Origin: a virus
Strand: one strand, 5' to 3'
IMG/VR virus record: IMGVR_UViG_3300007960_000035
Span: 1 to 49,893 of that record
Length of the DNA: 49,893 nucleotides
This document shows, piece by piece, positions 8,774-17,838 of this stretch. The first letter of the stretch is position 1. Each line of letters begins with the position of its first letter. A model generated the notes under the pieces. The model saw only the letters and a list, made by a program, of their open reading frames with translations. It was not told where the DNA came from and did no database searches. The position numbers and the translations under genes are program-made.

Positions 8774-9015
8774 CGATCACCGAGAAGGTGCTCGAAAAAG
8801 TGAAGGCCACGCCACCTCGACACAAGACGTGGTTCGACCGGCTCGACGCCTCGCACCAGTCTGAACTCGCGGACATCCGTCGCGGATGGCAGGCCGGCGA
8901 CATCAAGTCTTCGGCTGTCAAACTCGCCAGCCACATCTCGACGACGCTGCGAGAGGACGGCATCTCGACAGTCGGCATTCAGGGGGTCTTGCAGTGGCTC
9001 AGAAACCGCGACTGA
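8755..9015 (+). CDS. Small putative DNA-binding protein, 86 aa
   Basis: The ATG at 8755 is preceded by AAGGAGGAG at ideal spacing and is preferred over ATG 8749. The protein is basic at the N-terminus and helical, with TWFDRLDASHQSELADIRRG followed by a likely helix-turn-helix region (AVKLASHISTTLREDGISTVGIQGVLQWL). Overlaps both neighbours slightly. Possible small regulator or terminase-small-subunit-like protein; assignment is weak. Confidence 0.75.
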   Translation: MPTRRLTITEKVLEKVKATPPRHKTWFDRLDASHQSELADIRRGWQAGDIKSSAVKLASHISTTLREDGISTVGIQGVLQWLRNRD

Positions 9016-10181
9016 AGCAGGCCGTCCTCGACAAGGTCGTCGAAGACCAAGTCGCTGCCGGGCCGCCGGAGGACGCCGAACAGGTCACCAAAAAGACCGA
9101 CGGCGACACCGTCGAGGTCCGCAGCACGAGCCGCCGCATCAAGACTGTCGAAGACCTCCTCGAGCACATCGAGGCGGATATGACGAGGTATGAAGTGGCT
9201 GCCTCCGAAGCAACGAAGTGGGAGTGTGCCTCGAGTGACGGCGACGGCAACACGACGGTGACCGAGTTGCACCGAGTCTTCGTCAGACTGAAGCCCAAAG
9301 CCGGCCCAGGCGTCCGCGAGATCGTCGAGGCGATGATCGCCGGTGCCGTCGGGCTCAAGTCGCGGCCGGTGAGCCGGCACAAGCGCGGCGGCGACGGCCC
9401 GTGGCAGGTGATCGTCGTTGCAGACACGCACTTCGGGAAGCGCGGCTGGAAGAAGACAACCGGCCAGGCAGACTACGATCTCGACATCGCGGCGAGCGTC
9501 GTCCGCGAGGCGGCGACGGAGTTGATCGCCATCGGCAACGAACTGAAGCCGGCTCGCCGGACGATCTTGATGCTCGGCGACCTGTTCCACTTCGACAACC
9601 CGAAGTGGCAGACGACCAGCGGGACGCAACTCGACGGCGACGGCCGGCTCCAGAAGGTCATCGAGTACGGCAGCGAGACTCTGTTGGGAATCGTCGAGCA
9701 GTCGGCGGCGTTTGTGTCGACCGACGTACACATCGTCAACGGCAACCACGACGAAACCCTGACGGCCGCGTTTCAGCGGATCATGTTCGAGCGGTTTCGC
9801 AACGACCAGCGTGTCGCGGTCTCGATGAAGTTCACCGGCCGGCAGTACGTCACGCACGGCGGCAACTTGCTTGGCATGGCCCACGGTCACAAGGCGAAGA
9901 AGCGGCTGCCGCAACTCATGGCGCTGGAGGCAGCAGCCGACTGGTCGAAGTGTCCGTACCGCGAGTATCACACCGGACACTTCCACTCCCAAGCGGCTGA
10001 GTGGCAGAGGCCCATCGAAACCATTGATGGGGTTCTGGTCAGGACGGCGCCATCGATCGGCGGGACAGACGAGTGGCACGCCGACGCTGGCTTCATTGGC
10101 TCCCGACGGGCTATGGAGACCTTCCTCTACCGACCGGAAGGCGGGCTCACGGCCATGCACGTCGCCGGGGTGCAGCCATGA
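8994..10181 (+). CDS. Calcineurin-like metallophosphoesterase, 395 aa
   Basis: All metallophosphoesterase motifs are in order: VVADTHFGK (D144, H146), LGDLFHFDN (D196), NGNHDE (N251, H252, D253), HGHK (297-299) and TGHFHS (328-332). The first 130 residues form an extra N-terminal region with charged helices. GTG 8994 is chosen because it is preceded by AGGGGGTC. Such proteins in phages are usually nucleases or phosphodiesterases of DNA metabolism. It overlaps the next gene by ATGA. Confidence 0.9.
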   Translation: MAQKPRLKQAVLDKVVEDQVAAGPPEDAEQVTKKTDGDTVEVRSTSRRIKTVEDLLEHIEADMTRYEVAASEATKWECASSDGDGNTTVTELHRVFVRLKPKAGPGVREIVEAMIAGAVGLKSRPVSRHKRGGDGPWQVIVVADTHFGKRGWKKTTGQADYDLDIAASVVREAATELIAIGNELKPARRTILMLGDLFHFDNPKWQTTSGTQLDGDGRLQKVIEYGSETLLGIVEQSAAFVSTDVHIVNGNHDETLTAAFQRIMFERFRNDQRVAVSMKFTGRQYVTHGGNLLGMAHGHKAKKRLPQLMALEAAADWSKCPYREYHTGHFHSQAAEWQRPIETIDGVLVRTAPSIGGTDEWHADAGFIGSRRAMETFLYRPEGGLTAMHVAGVQP

Positions 10182-10732
10182 TCCTCGGAATCGCAGGGGC
10201 CGCCGGCAGCGGCAAGGACACCGTCGGGCAGTATCTCGTCCGCCGGCACGGCGCGGTGATCCACAAATTCGCCGACCCACTATACGCCGCGATCTCGGCG
10301 ATCACGGGGCTCTCGGTGGCCGAACTTCAGGACCGCCGGCGGAAGGAGGAGATTTTGCCGTGGCTGCCTTGCAGCCCGCGGCGACTCCTCCAGACGATCG
10401 GCACCGAGTGGGGCAGGGACACGATCCACCCGGATATCTGGGTGCTGGCGACCCTGCGACGCATCGACGCCACAGACGCCCTGTGGAGCGTTGTGACGGA
10501 CGTTCGCTTCGACAATGAGGCCGAGGCCATCCGCGCCCGCGGTGGCGTCGTGTGGGCCGTGACGCGGCCGTCCGTCGGCGGCCTGGGTGGCGTCGAGTCT
10601 AGGCACTCAAGCGAGGCCGGCGTGTCGGCGGAACTTATTGATGACGAGATATTCAACCACGGCGACATCGCGGCGCTCGAGCGCGAGGTCGACGCTGCAT
10701 GGGCTAGGCTGCAAGCCGATATAATCAGATGA
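10178..10732 (+). CDS. Deoxynucleoside monophosphate kinase-like protein, 184 aa
   Basis: N-terminal P-loop GIAGAAGSGKDT followed by HKFADPLY, as in phage T4 gp1-type dNMP kinases. Later VVTDVRFDNEAEAIR is the characteristic segment of this family. It would phosphorylate dNMPs to dNDPs for phage DNA synthesis. The start ATG overlaps the upstream stop. Length is slightly below T4 gp1, but the core is complete. Confidence 0.88.
   Translation: MILGIAGAAGSGKDTVGQYLVRRHGAVIHKFADPLYAAISAITGLSVAELQDRRRKEEILPWLPCSPRRLLQTIGTEWGRDTIHPDIWVLATLRRIDATDALWSVVTDVRFDNEAEAIRARGGVVWAVTRPSVGGLGGVESRHSSEAGVSAELIDDEIFNHGDIAALEREVDAAWARLQADIIR
10717..10725 (+). promoter_or_regulatory. Putative promoter -10 element CGATATAAT
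   Basis: A perfect TATAAT in the context CGATATAAT, matching the CGATACAAT elements before 11040, 15948 and 34848. Transcription would begin near 10732, giving a short leader that contains GGGAGGGG before the GTG at 10749. No good -35 hexamer is visible, so the motif may depend on another sigma factor or activator. Confidence 0.5.
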
Positions 10733-10748
10733 TGGGAGGGGTGCAGCC

Positions 10749-11000
10749 GTGAGCGAGACATTGAAGACGGTGATGGAGAGGTGGGGATTTCCCACCTTGG
10801 TCGCATTAGCGGCCGGTTACGTGCTTCGCCAGGACGTCCTGCTACCCTTGGTAGACCAGCACTCGGCCTTCTTGAAGACGATCTCCGAGTCCCAGAAGGA
10901 GATCGCCGACGCCGTCAGGGAGCAGACCCGCCTGCTCTACGCCCTTCAGCCGAAGGTGGCCGAAGAGGCACGCCGTCAGGCCGCCCAAGAGGCTCAGTGA
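10749..11000 (+). CDS. Small membrane protein with C-terminal coiled coil, 83 aa (holin-like?)
   Basis: GTG start with GGGAGGGG upstream. One hydrophobic segment at about residues 13-35 (FPTLVALAAGYVLRQDVLLPLV) followed by a charged helix rich in Glu, Gln and Arg. The layout resembles single-span phage membrane proteins, including some holins, but no lysin gene lies next to it, so the role is unknown. Confidence 0.75.
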   Translation: MSETLKTVMERWGFPTLVALAAGYVLRQDVLLPLVDQHSAFLKTISESQKEIADAVREQTRLLYALQPKVAEEARRQAAQEAQ

Positions 11001-11024
11001 CCCCCGCAGCGACAGGCGTCCAAA

Positions 11025-11033
11025 CGATACAAT
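11025..11033 (+). promoter_or_regulatory. Putative -10 element CGATACAAT giving a leaderless mRNA
   Basis: TACAAT ends 6 bases before the ATG at 11040, so standard spacing puts the first transcribed base at the A of the start codon. No Shine-Dalgarno precedes the gene. The same element with the same 6-base gap occurs before 15948, and with an 8-base gap before 34848. Confidence 0.55.
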
Positions 11034-11039
11034 GGACGC

Positions 11040-11360
11040 ATGGCGACTTACTCTCAACTGCCGGGCCAGTTGTCCCTCGCCCTGCGCCGCGGCGACGAAT
11101 TTGGGGCGAATGTCGACTTTGACATCGACCTCACGGGGTACTCGGTCTCCGCCGCGATCGTGTCGGCGTTGACCGGCAATTCGGCCGGGACGATGACCGC
11201 CACCGTCACCAACGCAGGCGCCGGGGTCGTCAACGTCTCGATGACCGAGGCTCAGACAGCCGCGCTGCTGCCAGGCACCTATGCGTGGCGGCTGGAGTGG
11301 ATCGCGCCGGGCGACGTGAAGAGAACCGCGATGGCCGGATTCGTCGAGGTGGCACGATGA
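11040..11360 (+). CDS. Small beta-sandwich tail-module protein, 106 aa (paralogue of the protein at 4306)
   Basis: Shares with the 122-residue protein at 4306: the SQLPGQL start, the DIDLTGY segment, TEAQTAALLPG and a Trp-containing ending followed by VKRTAMAG. It is the second member of a duplicated tail module and overlaps the next gene by ATGA. No ribosome-binding site is visible, in line with a leaderless transcript. Confidence 0.82.
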   Translation: MATYSQLPGQLSLALRRGDEFGANVDFDIDLTGYSVSAAIVSALTGNSAGTMTATVTNAGAGVVNVSMTEAQTAALLPGTYAWRLEWIAPGDVKRTAMAGFVEVAR

Positions 11361-11707
11361 GCATCAACGCCAGCGTCACCGGGGCAAAGATCACAGCCAC
11401 CGTCATCGGTGATGCCGTTTCGGCCGCCGTGTCGTCAGGCCGGGTGTCGGCCGCGGTCACCGGCGGCATCGGCCCGCAGGGTCCGGCCGGCGAGGCCGGC
11501 GAGACGGGCGGCGCGACGACGCTGTCCGAACTCACCGACGTGCAGATCACATCCGCCGCCGATGGCGACGTGCTCAGGTATTCCGCAGCCGCTGGCCGCT
11601 GGCAGGACTACGCGGAACTCAATCTTGTTGACGGGGGGAACTTCGCATGGCTAATCGCATTCGCATCCGCCGGTCTACAGGCGGTTCGGCTCCTGAGCAT
11701 CTGCTGA
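11357..11707 (+). CDS. Short collagen-like tail protein, 116 aa
   Basis: Begins MSINASVTGAK, similar in character to the start of the fibre at 4671. A short Gly-X-Y stretch (GPQGPAGEAGETG) is followed by TLSELTDVQITSAADGDVL and ending residues near LVDGGNF, a common phage fibre pattern. The last 20 residues overlap the next gene by 61 bases, and a GGGGGG run (11634-11639) lies at the beginning of that overlap, a possible frameshift site. Confidence 0.78.
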   Translation: MSINASVTGAKITATVIGDAVSAAVSSGRVSAAVTGGIGPQGPAGEAGETGGATTLSELTDVQITSAADGDVLRYSAAAGRWQDYAELNLVDGGNFAWLIAFASAGLQAVRLLSIC

Positions 11708-12945
11708 ACGCCGAACTGGCGTTCGCGGAAGCTGCGGGAGCCGGCGGTGCCGGCACGCTCTATATCGGCACCGGCTCCAGTGGCACCAACGCCGCCAACG
11801 TCGTCGCCATCGGCGGCGGCGGCGCGTTCGTGTCGATCGTCACCGTCCGCGAGGCCAACAAGGTGCTGGCCGGGCCGACGACCGGGGCCGACGCCGCCCC
11901 GACGTTTCGGGCGCTCGTCGCCGACGACATCCCGTCGCTGACCAGCACGAAGATCACCGACTTCACGACCGCCGCGGCGCTCGTCGGGCCGGTCTCCAGC
12001 GTCAACGGCAAGACTGGGACGGTCACCCTCGTCTCTACGGACATCTCGGCGGCCTCGGCAGTCCACACCCACGTTGCCGCCGACGTGACCGACCTCGCGA
12101 CGACCGTGAAGGGCTACGACTTGTCGTCCTTCGCGGGGCCGACGTCGTCGCTGTCTGCGAACTCACAGAAGATCACGAACCTCGCCGCGCCGACGGAAGA
12201 CAACGACGCCGCGACGAAGGCATACGTGGACGCAGCCCGAGCGGGCCTCGACGTCAAGCAGTCGGTGCGGGCCGCGACCACGGCGAACATCAACCTGTCC
12301 AGCGACCTTGAGAACGGAGACTCGCTCGACGGCGTGACGCTCGCTACCGGCGACCGCGTCCTCGTCAAGAACCAGGACACGGCATCGGAAAACGGCATCT
12401 ATGTCGTGCAGGCGTCGGGTGCGGCCGTGCGAGCGACCGACTTCGACGCCGACGCCGAGGTGACGCCTGGCGCGTTCACCTTCGTTGAGGAAGGCACGGC
12501 GAACGCCGACTCCGGCTGGGTGCTCACCACGAACGGCACGATCACCGTCGGCACGACCGGCTTGGCGTTCGCACAGTTCTCAGGCGCAGGCACGATTACC
12601 GCAGGCGACGGCCTGACGAAGGATGGCAGCACCATCAACGCCGTCGGCACGGCGGATCGGATCAGCGTGTCCGCCGACGCGATCGACATCTCGACGTCCT
12701 ACGCCGGCCAGACGTCGATCACGACGCTGGGTACGGTGACGACCGGCGTGTGGTCGGCCACGGCCATCGCCGCGACGAAAGGTGGCACGGGCCTCGAGAC
12801 GGTTCCGGCCGGCTGCGTCCTCGGAGCCAACACGGCCGACACGGTCACGGCGGTGCAGGGCGGCACGACTGACGGCATCCTGACCTACTCTGCTTCAGGC
12901 ACGTCGGTGGCGTTCCTCCAGACGATCGACGGGGGCGCGTTTTGA
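11647..12945 (+). CDS. Tail fibre protein, 432 aa
   Basis: N-terminus MANRIRIRRSTG with LNAELAFAEAAG and LYIGTG is a standard phage fibre attachment pattern. It contains one VSSVNGKTGTVTL unit, ATKAYVDAARAG, and GDRVLVKNQDTASENGIYVV, all typical of fibre shafts. The start has GGGGGG about 6 bases upstream. Ends with SFLQTIDGG-like residues just before the next fibre gene. Probable distal fibre or adhesin component. Confidence 0.88.
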   Translation: MANRIRIRRSTGGSAPEHLLNAELAFAEAAGAGGAGTLYIGTGSSGTNAANVVAIGGGGAFVSIVTVREANKVLAGPTTGADAAPTFRALVADDIPSLTSTKITDFTTAAALVGPVSSVNGKTGTVTLVSTDISAASAVHTHVAADVTDLATTVKGYDLSSFAGPTSSLSANSQKITNLAAPTEDNDAATKAYVDAARAGLDVKQSVRAATTANINLSSDLENGDSLDGVTLATGDRVLVKNQDTASENGIYVVQASGAAVRATDFDADAEVTPGAFTFVEEGTANADSGWVLTTNGTITVGTTGLAFAQFSGAGTITAGDGLTKDGSTINAVGTADRISVSADAIDISTSYAGQTSITTLGTVTTGVWSATAIAATKGGTGLETVPAGCVLGANTADTVTAVQGGTTDGILTYSASGTSVAFLQTIDGGAF

Positions 12946-12948
12946 CGC

Positions 12949-15591
12949 ATGACCATCAAGATTAAGCACAAGCGAGGCACGGCTTCTTCGGTGGCGGCTG
13001 CTAACCCAACCCCAGCGGCCGGGGAGCTTGTGTTTGAGACGGACACGCTTCGGTTCAAGTTGGGTGATGGAAGCACGGCGTATAACAGCCTGGCTTACGT
13101 CGCACCGAGTGCCAGCGACATTACGTCCGGCACGCTTGGACAAGACAGGCTTCCAAGCGACATCACGGTAAACAGCCTGTTCCTTTACGACTCACTCAAC
13201 GACCGCGAGATCGAACTGCAACCGTCTGGCCTGAGTGACGACCGGGCGATCATCTTTCCAAACGCCTCTGGCACGGTCGCCCTGGTAGGCCACACCCACT
13301 CCGCCAGCGACATCACGAGCGGCACGCTGGACTCGGCACGCCTCGACGCGACGCTGGCCGCGCTTGCTGGTGTGACCACGTCGGCGGATCAAGTGATCTA
13401 CGCGACAGGCAGCGACACGTTCGCGACTACTGCTCTGTCATCGTTCGGCCGCTCCCTCATTGACGACGCCGACGCCGCAGCGGCGAGGACGACGCTCGGC
13501 GTGCAGCCGACGGCGAGCCCGGCGTTTACGGGCAGCGTTGGAATCGGCACATCCTCGCCCGGCGCACTGCTTGAGGTAAACGGCGGCAGCGGTGCTGCTA
13601 CTTGCATAGTCAAAGGCGAAAGCGGAAAAAATGCGTTCTTGTCTGTGATTGGCAATGGCAACGCCTTCTTGTCCACTTCGCTGGACATCATCCAGCAGAG
13701 CGATAACGCTGCGACTATCATCCAGCGGGCCAATGCCGCGCTGTCACTCTGGACAAACAACACCACCCGCCTCACCATCTCCTCCACCGGCACCGCGACG
13801 TTCGCTGGGCAGATCGTCGGGCAGGCGGGGATGGACGTTACCGGCGCTGCCACCTTCGCCAACACCGGCAACGTCGTCCCGCTTACCGTGACCAACACGG
13901 GCACGGCCAACTCATTCGTCGTCAACGATGCCAGCGGTGATACGACGCCGTTTGTGGTGGATGCGAGTGGGAATGTTGGCGTCGGACTGGGCGGCGCACC
14001 AAATGCTCGCGTGCAGGTCAATCTTGGTGACGTTGCTCCAGCCGCTAGTGGCGACATGAACACTGGCGTAGTATTTCAGAGCAACGGCGCCTCTCGGGCG
14101 ATAAACATCGGCACAGACAACACTGCTGGATACTCATGGATCAACGCAGCGTTCGCAAATAATTCAGGCATCGCAGACAACCTGCACTTGATGACTGGTG
14201 CCACCACCCGCCTCACCATCTCCTCCACCGGCACCGCGACGTTCGCGGGGCAGATTGTGGGGCAGGCGGGGGCGGATATTTCTGGCACAACCGCATTAGG
14301 CGACACAGTCAACTGCGGCACGGCGTCTACGACGGCAACAATCGTCAACGTCGGCCTCGGAGCGACCGGCAATAGATTTGCCCTCATCGACTACGTTGGA
14401 GATACAACCTACACGGACTATGGGCTGAGAGTCGGGCGAGACAATGGAGGCGCAAATGGTCAATCGATCATCCACCACAGAGGCACGGGCGCTCTTGCCA
14501 TAGTCGCTCTTGACGCAGGAACAGTCGAACTCGGAACCAACAGCACCACCCGCCTCACCATCTCCTCCACCGGCACCGCGACTTTCACGGGGCAGATACT
14601 TGCCGACGACATCGCCACCGCCAACAGCGTTGCGTATGGCTTCGATTCGGACCCCAACACCGGAATTGGTCGTGCAGGCGCGGACGTTGTAACGCTGGTG
14701 ACAAACGGAGCCGAGCGGGTGCGGGTGGATGCGAGCGGGAATGTGGGAATTGGGCTGACGCCACTGCAAAAGTTTCATGTCGGTCGATCTGGCAGCGGCA
14801 TTGCAGCGAGATTCACTGACAACGCTACACAAACCCTAGACCTTGGCATCACAGCATCTGCTGGTGTGTACTACGACAACCCAAACAGCGGCTACCAAGA
14901 ATGGCAGATTGGTGGCTCTGGCAAGATGCGGCTTGACGCCAGCGGGAATTTGGGAATTGGGACAACAAACACTGACCCGGCTGGCTCCAATGTGGTCGGT
15001 AGTGCAATTGGCGCGTCTGGCTATTTCAGCATCACACGCGACTCATTCGACCCCGTACGAATCAACCTCAAGAGTGCAGATGGTACGCTTGTTTCGTTTT
15101 TCCAGGACGGAGTCAGCGAGGGGTCGGTCAGCGTTTCGGGTAACACAGTCTCCTACAACGCCTTCTGCGGCTCGCACTGGGCGCAACTCTCCGATCAGTC
15201 TCGGCCCGCGATCCTGCGTGGCACGGTGATGGAGACGATTGACCAGATGTGCGACTGGCCGGAGGACGGCGGCGGCAGTGATCGACTGGTGCGGGTGAAG
15301 GTCAGTGACACGCCAGCATCTCGCCGCGTCTATGGCGTGTTTCTCGGCTGGGATGAGCCCTACGCATCGACCGGCGATATGTACGTCGCTGGTCTTGGTG
15401 CGTACATGGTGCGAGTGTCAGGCGTGGTGCAGTCCGGTGACCTGCTAGAGAGTTCTGGCGACGGCACCGCACGCACGCAGGCAGACGACATCGTCCGCAG
15501 CAGCACCATCGGCAAAGTGTCGTCCACGCATCGCATCGCTGAGTACGACGACGGTTCGTATGTTGTCCCTTGTGTCCTCATGTGCGGGTGA
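12949..15591 (+). CDS. Large tail fibre/tail spike protein with possible autoproteolytic C-terminal domain, 880 aa
   Basis: N-terminus MTIKIKHKRGTASS with GELVFETDT and FKLGDGSTAYNSL is the classical phage fibre head-binding pattern; HTHSASDITSGTLDSARL follows. The middle contains repeated TTRLTISSTGTATFAGQI units and VDASGNVGIG repeats. The final 150 residues (from YNAFCGSHWAQL through GDLLESSGDG) resemble Peptidase_G2-type intramolecular chaperone domains of phage spikes; that assignment is inference. Likely the main receptor-binding protein. Confidence 0.88.
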   Translation: MTIKIKHKRGTASSVAAANPTPAAGELVFETDTLRFKLGDGSTAYNSLAYVAPSASDITSGTLGQDRLPSDITVNSLFLYDSLNDREIELQPSGLSDDRAIIFPNASGTVALVGHTHSASDITSGTLDSARLDATLAALAGVTTSADQVIYATGSDTFATTALSSFGRSLIDDADAAAARTTLGVQPTASPAFTGSVGIGTSSPGALLEVNGGSGAATCIVKGESGKNAFLSVIGNGNAFLSTSLDIIQQSDNAATIIQRANAALSLWTNNTTRLTISSTGTATFAGQIVGQAGMDVTGAATFANTGNVVPLTVTNTGTANSFVVNDASGDTTPFVVDASGNVGVGLGGAPNARVQVNLGDVAPAASGDMNTGVVFQSNGASRAINIGTDNTAGYSWINAAFANNSGIADNLHLMTGATTRLTISSTGTATFAGQIVGQAGADISGTTALGDTVNCGTASTTATIVNVGLGATGNRFALIDYVGDTTYTDYGLRVGRDNGGANGQSIIHHRGTGALAIVALDAGTVELGTNSTTRLTISSTGTATFTGQILADDIATANSVAYGFDSDPNTGIGRAGADVVTLVTNGAERVRVDASGNVGIGLTPLQKFHVGRSGSGIAARFTDNATQTLDLGITASAGVYYDNPNSGYQEWQIGGSGKMRLDASGNLGIGTTNTDPAGSNVVGSAIGASGYFSITRDSFDPVRINLKSADGTLVSFFQDGVSEGSVSVSGNTVSYNAFCGSHWAQLSDQSRPAILRGTVMETIDQMCDWPEDGGGSDRLVRVKVSDTPASRRVYGVFLGWDEPYASTGDMYVAGLGAYMVRVSGVVQSGDLLESSGDGTARTQADDIVRSSTIGKVSSTHRIAEYDDGSYVVPCVLMCG
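13761..13830 (+). repeat. Fibre-gene DNA repeat (TTRLTISSTGTATFAGQI), copy 1
   Basis: About 70 bases nearly identical to 14202-14271 and 14544-14600. Encodes the TTRLTISSTGTATF strand-turn unit. The near identity at silent positions suggests recent duplication or gene conversion. Confidence 0.85.
14202..14271 (+). repeat. Fibre-gene DNA repeat, copy 2
   Basis: Second copy of the element at 13761, with few substitutions. Confidence 0.85.
14544..14600 (+). repeat. Fibre-gene DNA repeat, copy 3
   Basis: Third, shorter copy; identity ends after the ATF(T)GQI codons. Confidence 0.8.
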
Positions 15592-15597
15592 ACAATC

Positions 15598-15912
15598 ATG
15601 CCTGACATCCCCACTCTGTTTTCGTCTGAGCCGCTGGCGATCAGTGCCGTATACGACAAGCTGTGGCTGCGCGAGTGCGTGATCAGCGCCAGTACAGTCG
15701 GCGGTGACGCCGAAGCCCGCGTGACGCTTGTGCGTTTTCGCTCCACCGACGACGGCGTGGAGGAAGCACCCGCCGAGCCGATCCGGCTCCATGTCCAAGA
15801 CCTGCTCGCAGGGGCCGAAGCCGATGCCGATCTCGCGGCGGCGGTGGGGGCGCTGATGGCGTATGTCGCCAAGGTCGGCATCGAGCAGGGTGTGGTGGCG
15901 GCACCGGAGTGA
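15598..15912 (+). CDS. Hypothetical fibre-associated protein, 104 aa
   Basis: Begins 6 bases after the large fibre gene. The sequence combines beta segments (ARVTLVRFRSTDDG) with an Ala-rich C-terminal helix. No family recognised. Being last in the structural run suggests a fibre chaperone or small tail component, which is inference only. Confidence 0.72.
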   Translation: MPDIPTLFSSEPLAISAVYDKLWLRECVISASTVGGDAEARVTLVRFRSTDDGVEEAPAEPIRLHVQDLLAGAEADADLAAAVGALMAYVAKVGIEQGVVAAPE

Positions 15913-15932
15913 TGGCACAATAGGCGGCAAAA

Positions 15933-15941
15933 CGATACAAT
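15933..15941 (+). promoter_or_regulatory. Putative -10 element CGATACAAT before gmd (leaderless mRNA)
   Basis: Identical 9-mer to that at 11025, again with exactly 6 bases to the ATG (15948). The predicted start of transcription is the start codon itself. No Shine-Dalgarno is visible before gmd. Confidence 0.55.
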
Positions 15942-15947
15942 GCCGCC

Positions 15948-16928
15948 ATGAAGACAGCACTCATCACGGGCATCACCGGCCAGGACGGCTCCTATCTGGC
16001 CGAACTTTTGCTCGCCAAGGGGTACGACGTCCACGGCGTCGTCAGGCGGTCGAGCACGTTTGGGACGCAGCGGATCGAGCACATCTTCGATCGCGTTACG
16101 CTGCACTACGGCGACGTGACCGACGGCGGCGCCTTGATGCGAATCGTCGGGGAGGTCGACCCAGACGAAATCTACAACCTCGCCGCCCAGAGCCACGTCC
16201 GCGTGTCTTTCGATCAGCCGGCCTACACGGCCGACGCGGTCGCAATCGGCACGCTCAACGTGCTCGAGGCGGCCAGGACGGTGCCGTTCTGCCGCGTCTA
16301 CCAGGCGTCGTCGAGCGAGCAGTACGGCAACGCATCGGCTGAACCGCAAAACGAGACAACGCCATTTCGTCCGCGGTCCCCATACGGCTGCGCCAAGGTC
16401 TTCGCCCACCATCTGGCGGTGAACTACCGCGAGTCCTACGGCCTTCACGCCTCCTGCGGCATCCTCTTCAACCACGAGAGCCCACGGCGCGGCGAGACGT
16501 TCGTGACCCGCAAGATCACCCGTGCTGTTGGCCGCATCAAGCACGGCCTGCAAGAGAAACTGTTCCTCGGCAACCTCGACGCCATGCGCGACTGGGGCTA
16601 CGCCGGCGACTACGTCGAGGCCATGTGGCTCATGCTCCAGCAGGACGAGCCGGACGACTACGTCATCGCCACCGGCAAGGCGCAGACCGTCCGCGAGTTC
16701 TGCGAGGCAGCGTTCGCCGCGGCCGGCATGGACTACCGAGACCACGTCGAGACCGACCCACGCTACTACCGACCGGCCGAGGTGGACTTCCTCCTCGGCG
16801 ACGCCTTGAAGGCTTCGCGCGTCCTCGGCTGGCAGCCGGCCACGAAGCCGGAGGAGTTGGTCGGCATGATGGTCGAGGCCGACATCGAACTTGCGAGGCA
16901 GGAGTATGTCGTTGCTCAGTCTCGCTGA
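15948..16928 (+). CDS. gmd: GDP-mannose 4,6-dehydratase, 326 aa
   Basis: Converts GDP-D-mannose to GDP-4-keto-6-deoxy-D-mannose. Extended SDR with NADP-binding [12 protein letters not shown] (8-19), active-site SSSE (121-124; the catalytic Thr of E. coli Gmd is Ser here), Y146-x3-K150 (YGCAK) and the diagnostic [11 protein letters not shown] (175-185). Length is a little shorter than E. coli Gmd. It overlaps the GDP-fucose synthase gene by 23 bases, so the two are made together. The product is also the substrate of a perosamine-synthase-type enzyme such as the DegT protein at 35138. Confidence 0.96.
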   Translation: MKTALITGITGQDGSYLAELLLAKGYDVHGVVRRSSTFGTQRIEHIFDRVTLHYGDVTDGGALMRIVGEVDPDEIYNLAAQSHVRVSFDQPAYTADAVAIGTLNVLEAARTVPFCRVYQASSSEQYGNASAEPQNETTPFRPRSPYGCAKVFAHHLAVNYRESYGLHASCGILFNHESPRRGETFVTRKITRAVGRIKHGLQEKLFLGNLDAMRDWGYAGDYVEAMWLMLQQDEPDDYVIATGKAQTVREFCEAAFAAAGMDYRDHVETDPRYYRPAEVDFLLGDALKASRVLGWQPATKPEELVGMMVEADIELARQEYVVAQSR

Positions 16929-17838
16929 CTGCCGGGTGCTGGTCACCGGCGGCGCAGGCTTCCTCGGCCGCGTCGTCTGCCGCCTGCTCAAGGATCGAGG
17001 CTGCACTCAGGTCACGGTCCCGCGTCGGGCAGTCTGCGACCTCACCGACCCACGGTCGACGGCCAGGCTGTTCGCCGCCTGCCAGCCGGACGTCGTCTTG
17101 CACCTGGCCGCGGAGGTCGGCGGCATCGGCGCCAACATGAAAGCGCCGGGGAGGTTCACCTACGCCAACCTCGCCATGGGCCTGAACGTCATCGAGGCAG
17201 CGAGGCTTCACGGCTGCCGCAAAACCGTCGTCGTCGGCACCGTCTGCTCCTACCCGCTGTCTCCGCCGGTGCCGTTTAAGGAGGAAGACCTCTGGAGCGG
17301 CTACCCGGAGCCAACCAATGCCGGCTACGGGATCGCGAAAAGGGCGGTGTACGAACTGCTCAAGCAGTACCAAAAACAGTACACCATGGCCGGCGCCGTC
17401 GTGATCCCGACGAACCTCTACGGCCCCGGCGACAACTTCGACCCGGCGTCCAGCCACGTCATTCCCGCGATGATCCGGCGGTTCTGCGGAGCCGGCGACG
17501 TCACGCTCTGGGGGAGCGGAACTGCCAGCCGTGAGTTCCTCCACGTCGCCGATGCGGCCGAAGGGATTCTCATGGCCGCCGAACGCATCGAAACGCCGGA
17601 GCCGATCAACCTCGGCGGTGGCGGCGAGGTGTCGATGCGAGACTTGGCCGAACTGATCGCCGGCGAGTGCGAGTACCACGGCACGATCCGCTGGGACTCC
17701 TCGAAGCCGGACGGCCAACCTCGTCGGGCCGTCGACGCCTCGAGAGCGAAAGAGCTTCTCGACTGGCAGCCGCAGGTGAATCTGAAGCAAGGAATCGCCG
17801 AGACGGTCGCGTGGTGGCGGTCACAGGCTACGTCTTGA
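16906..17838 (+). CDS. fcl: GDP-L-fucose synthase (epimerase/reductase), 310 aa
   Basis: Makes GDP-L-fucose from the Gmd product. NADP-binding GGAGFLG (15-21), then C114, Y141, K145 and H184, which match E. coli Fcl C109, Y136, K140 and H179 with a constant offset of five; catalytic Ser107 is replaced by Thr112. [11 protein letters not shown] is the family signature. ATG 16906 is preferred over an upstream TTG. The 3' end overlaps the convergent gene at 17828 by 11 bases. Confidence 0.95.
   Translation: MSLLSLADCRVLVTGGAGFLGRVVCRLLKDRGCTQVTVPRRAVCDLTDPRSTARLFAACQPDVVLHLAAEVGGIGANMKAPGRFTYANLAMGLNVIEAARLHGCRKTVVVGTVCSYPLSPPVPFKEEDLWSGYPEPTNAGYGIAKRAVYELLKQYQKQYTMAGAVVIPTNLYGPGDNFDPASSHVIPAMIRRFCGAGDVTLWGSGTASREFLHVADAAEGILMAAERIETPEPINLGGGGEVSMRDLAELIAGECEYHGTIRWDSSKPDGQPRRAVDASRAKELLDWQPQVNLKQGIAETVAWWRSQATS

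Noticed and set aside
8979-10280. 433-codon minus-strand frame opposite the metallophosphoesterase
   Set aside because: Antisense of a well-supported enzyme gene.
10749-11000. Confident holin call for the 83-residue membrane protein
   Set aside because: One membrane span fits, but no endolysin or spanin genes are adjacent, so only holin-like is stated.
4671-15591. Diversity-generating retroelement suspected from repeated fibre segments
   Set aside because: No reverse transcriptase gene and no A-biased variable repeat in the window.
15913-15930. Sigma54 promoter (TGGCAC) before gmd
   Set aside because: No matching -12 GC element at correct spacing; CGATACAAT explains the site better.
15360-17006. 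548-codon open frame on the minus strand opposite the fibre end and gmd
   Set aside because: Opposite strand of clearly assigned gmd and fibre genes; the protein is Arg/His/Val rich without domains, an effect of GC-rich codon use.
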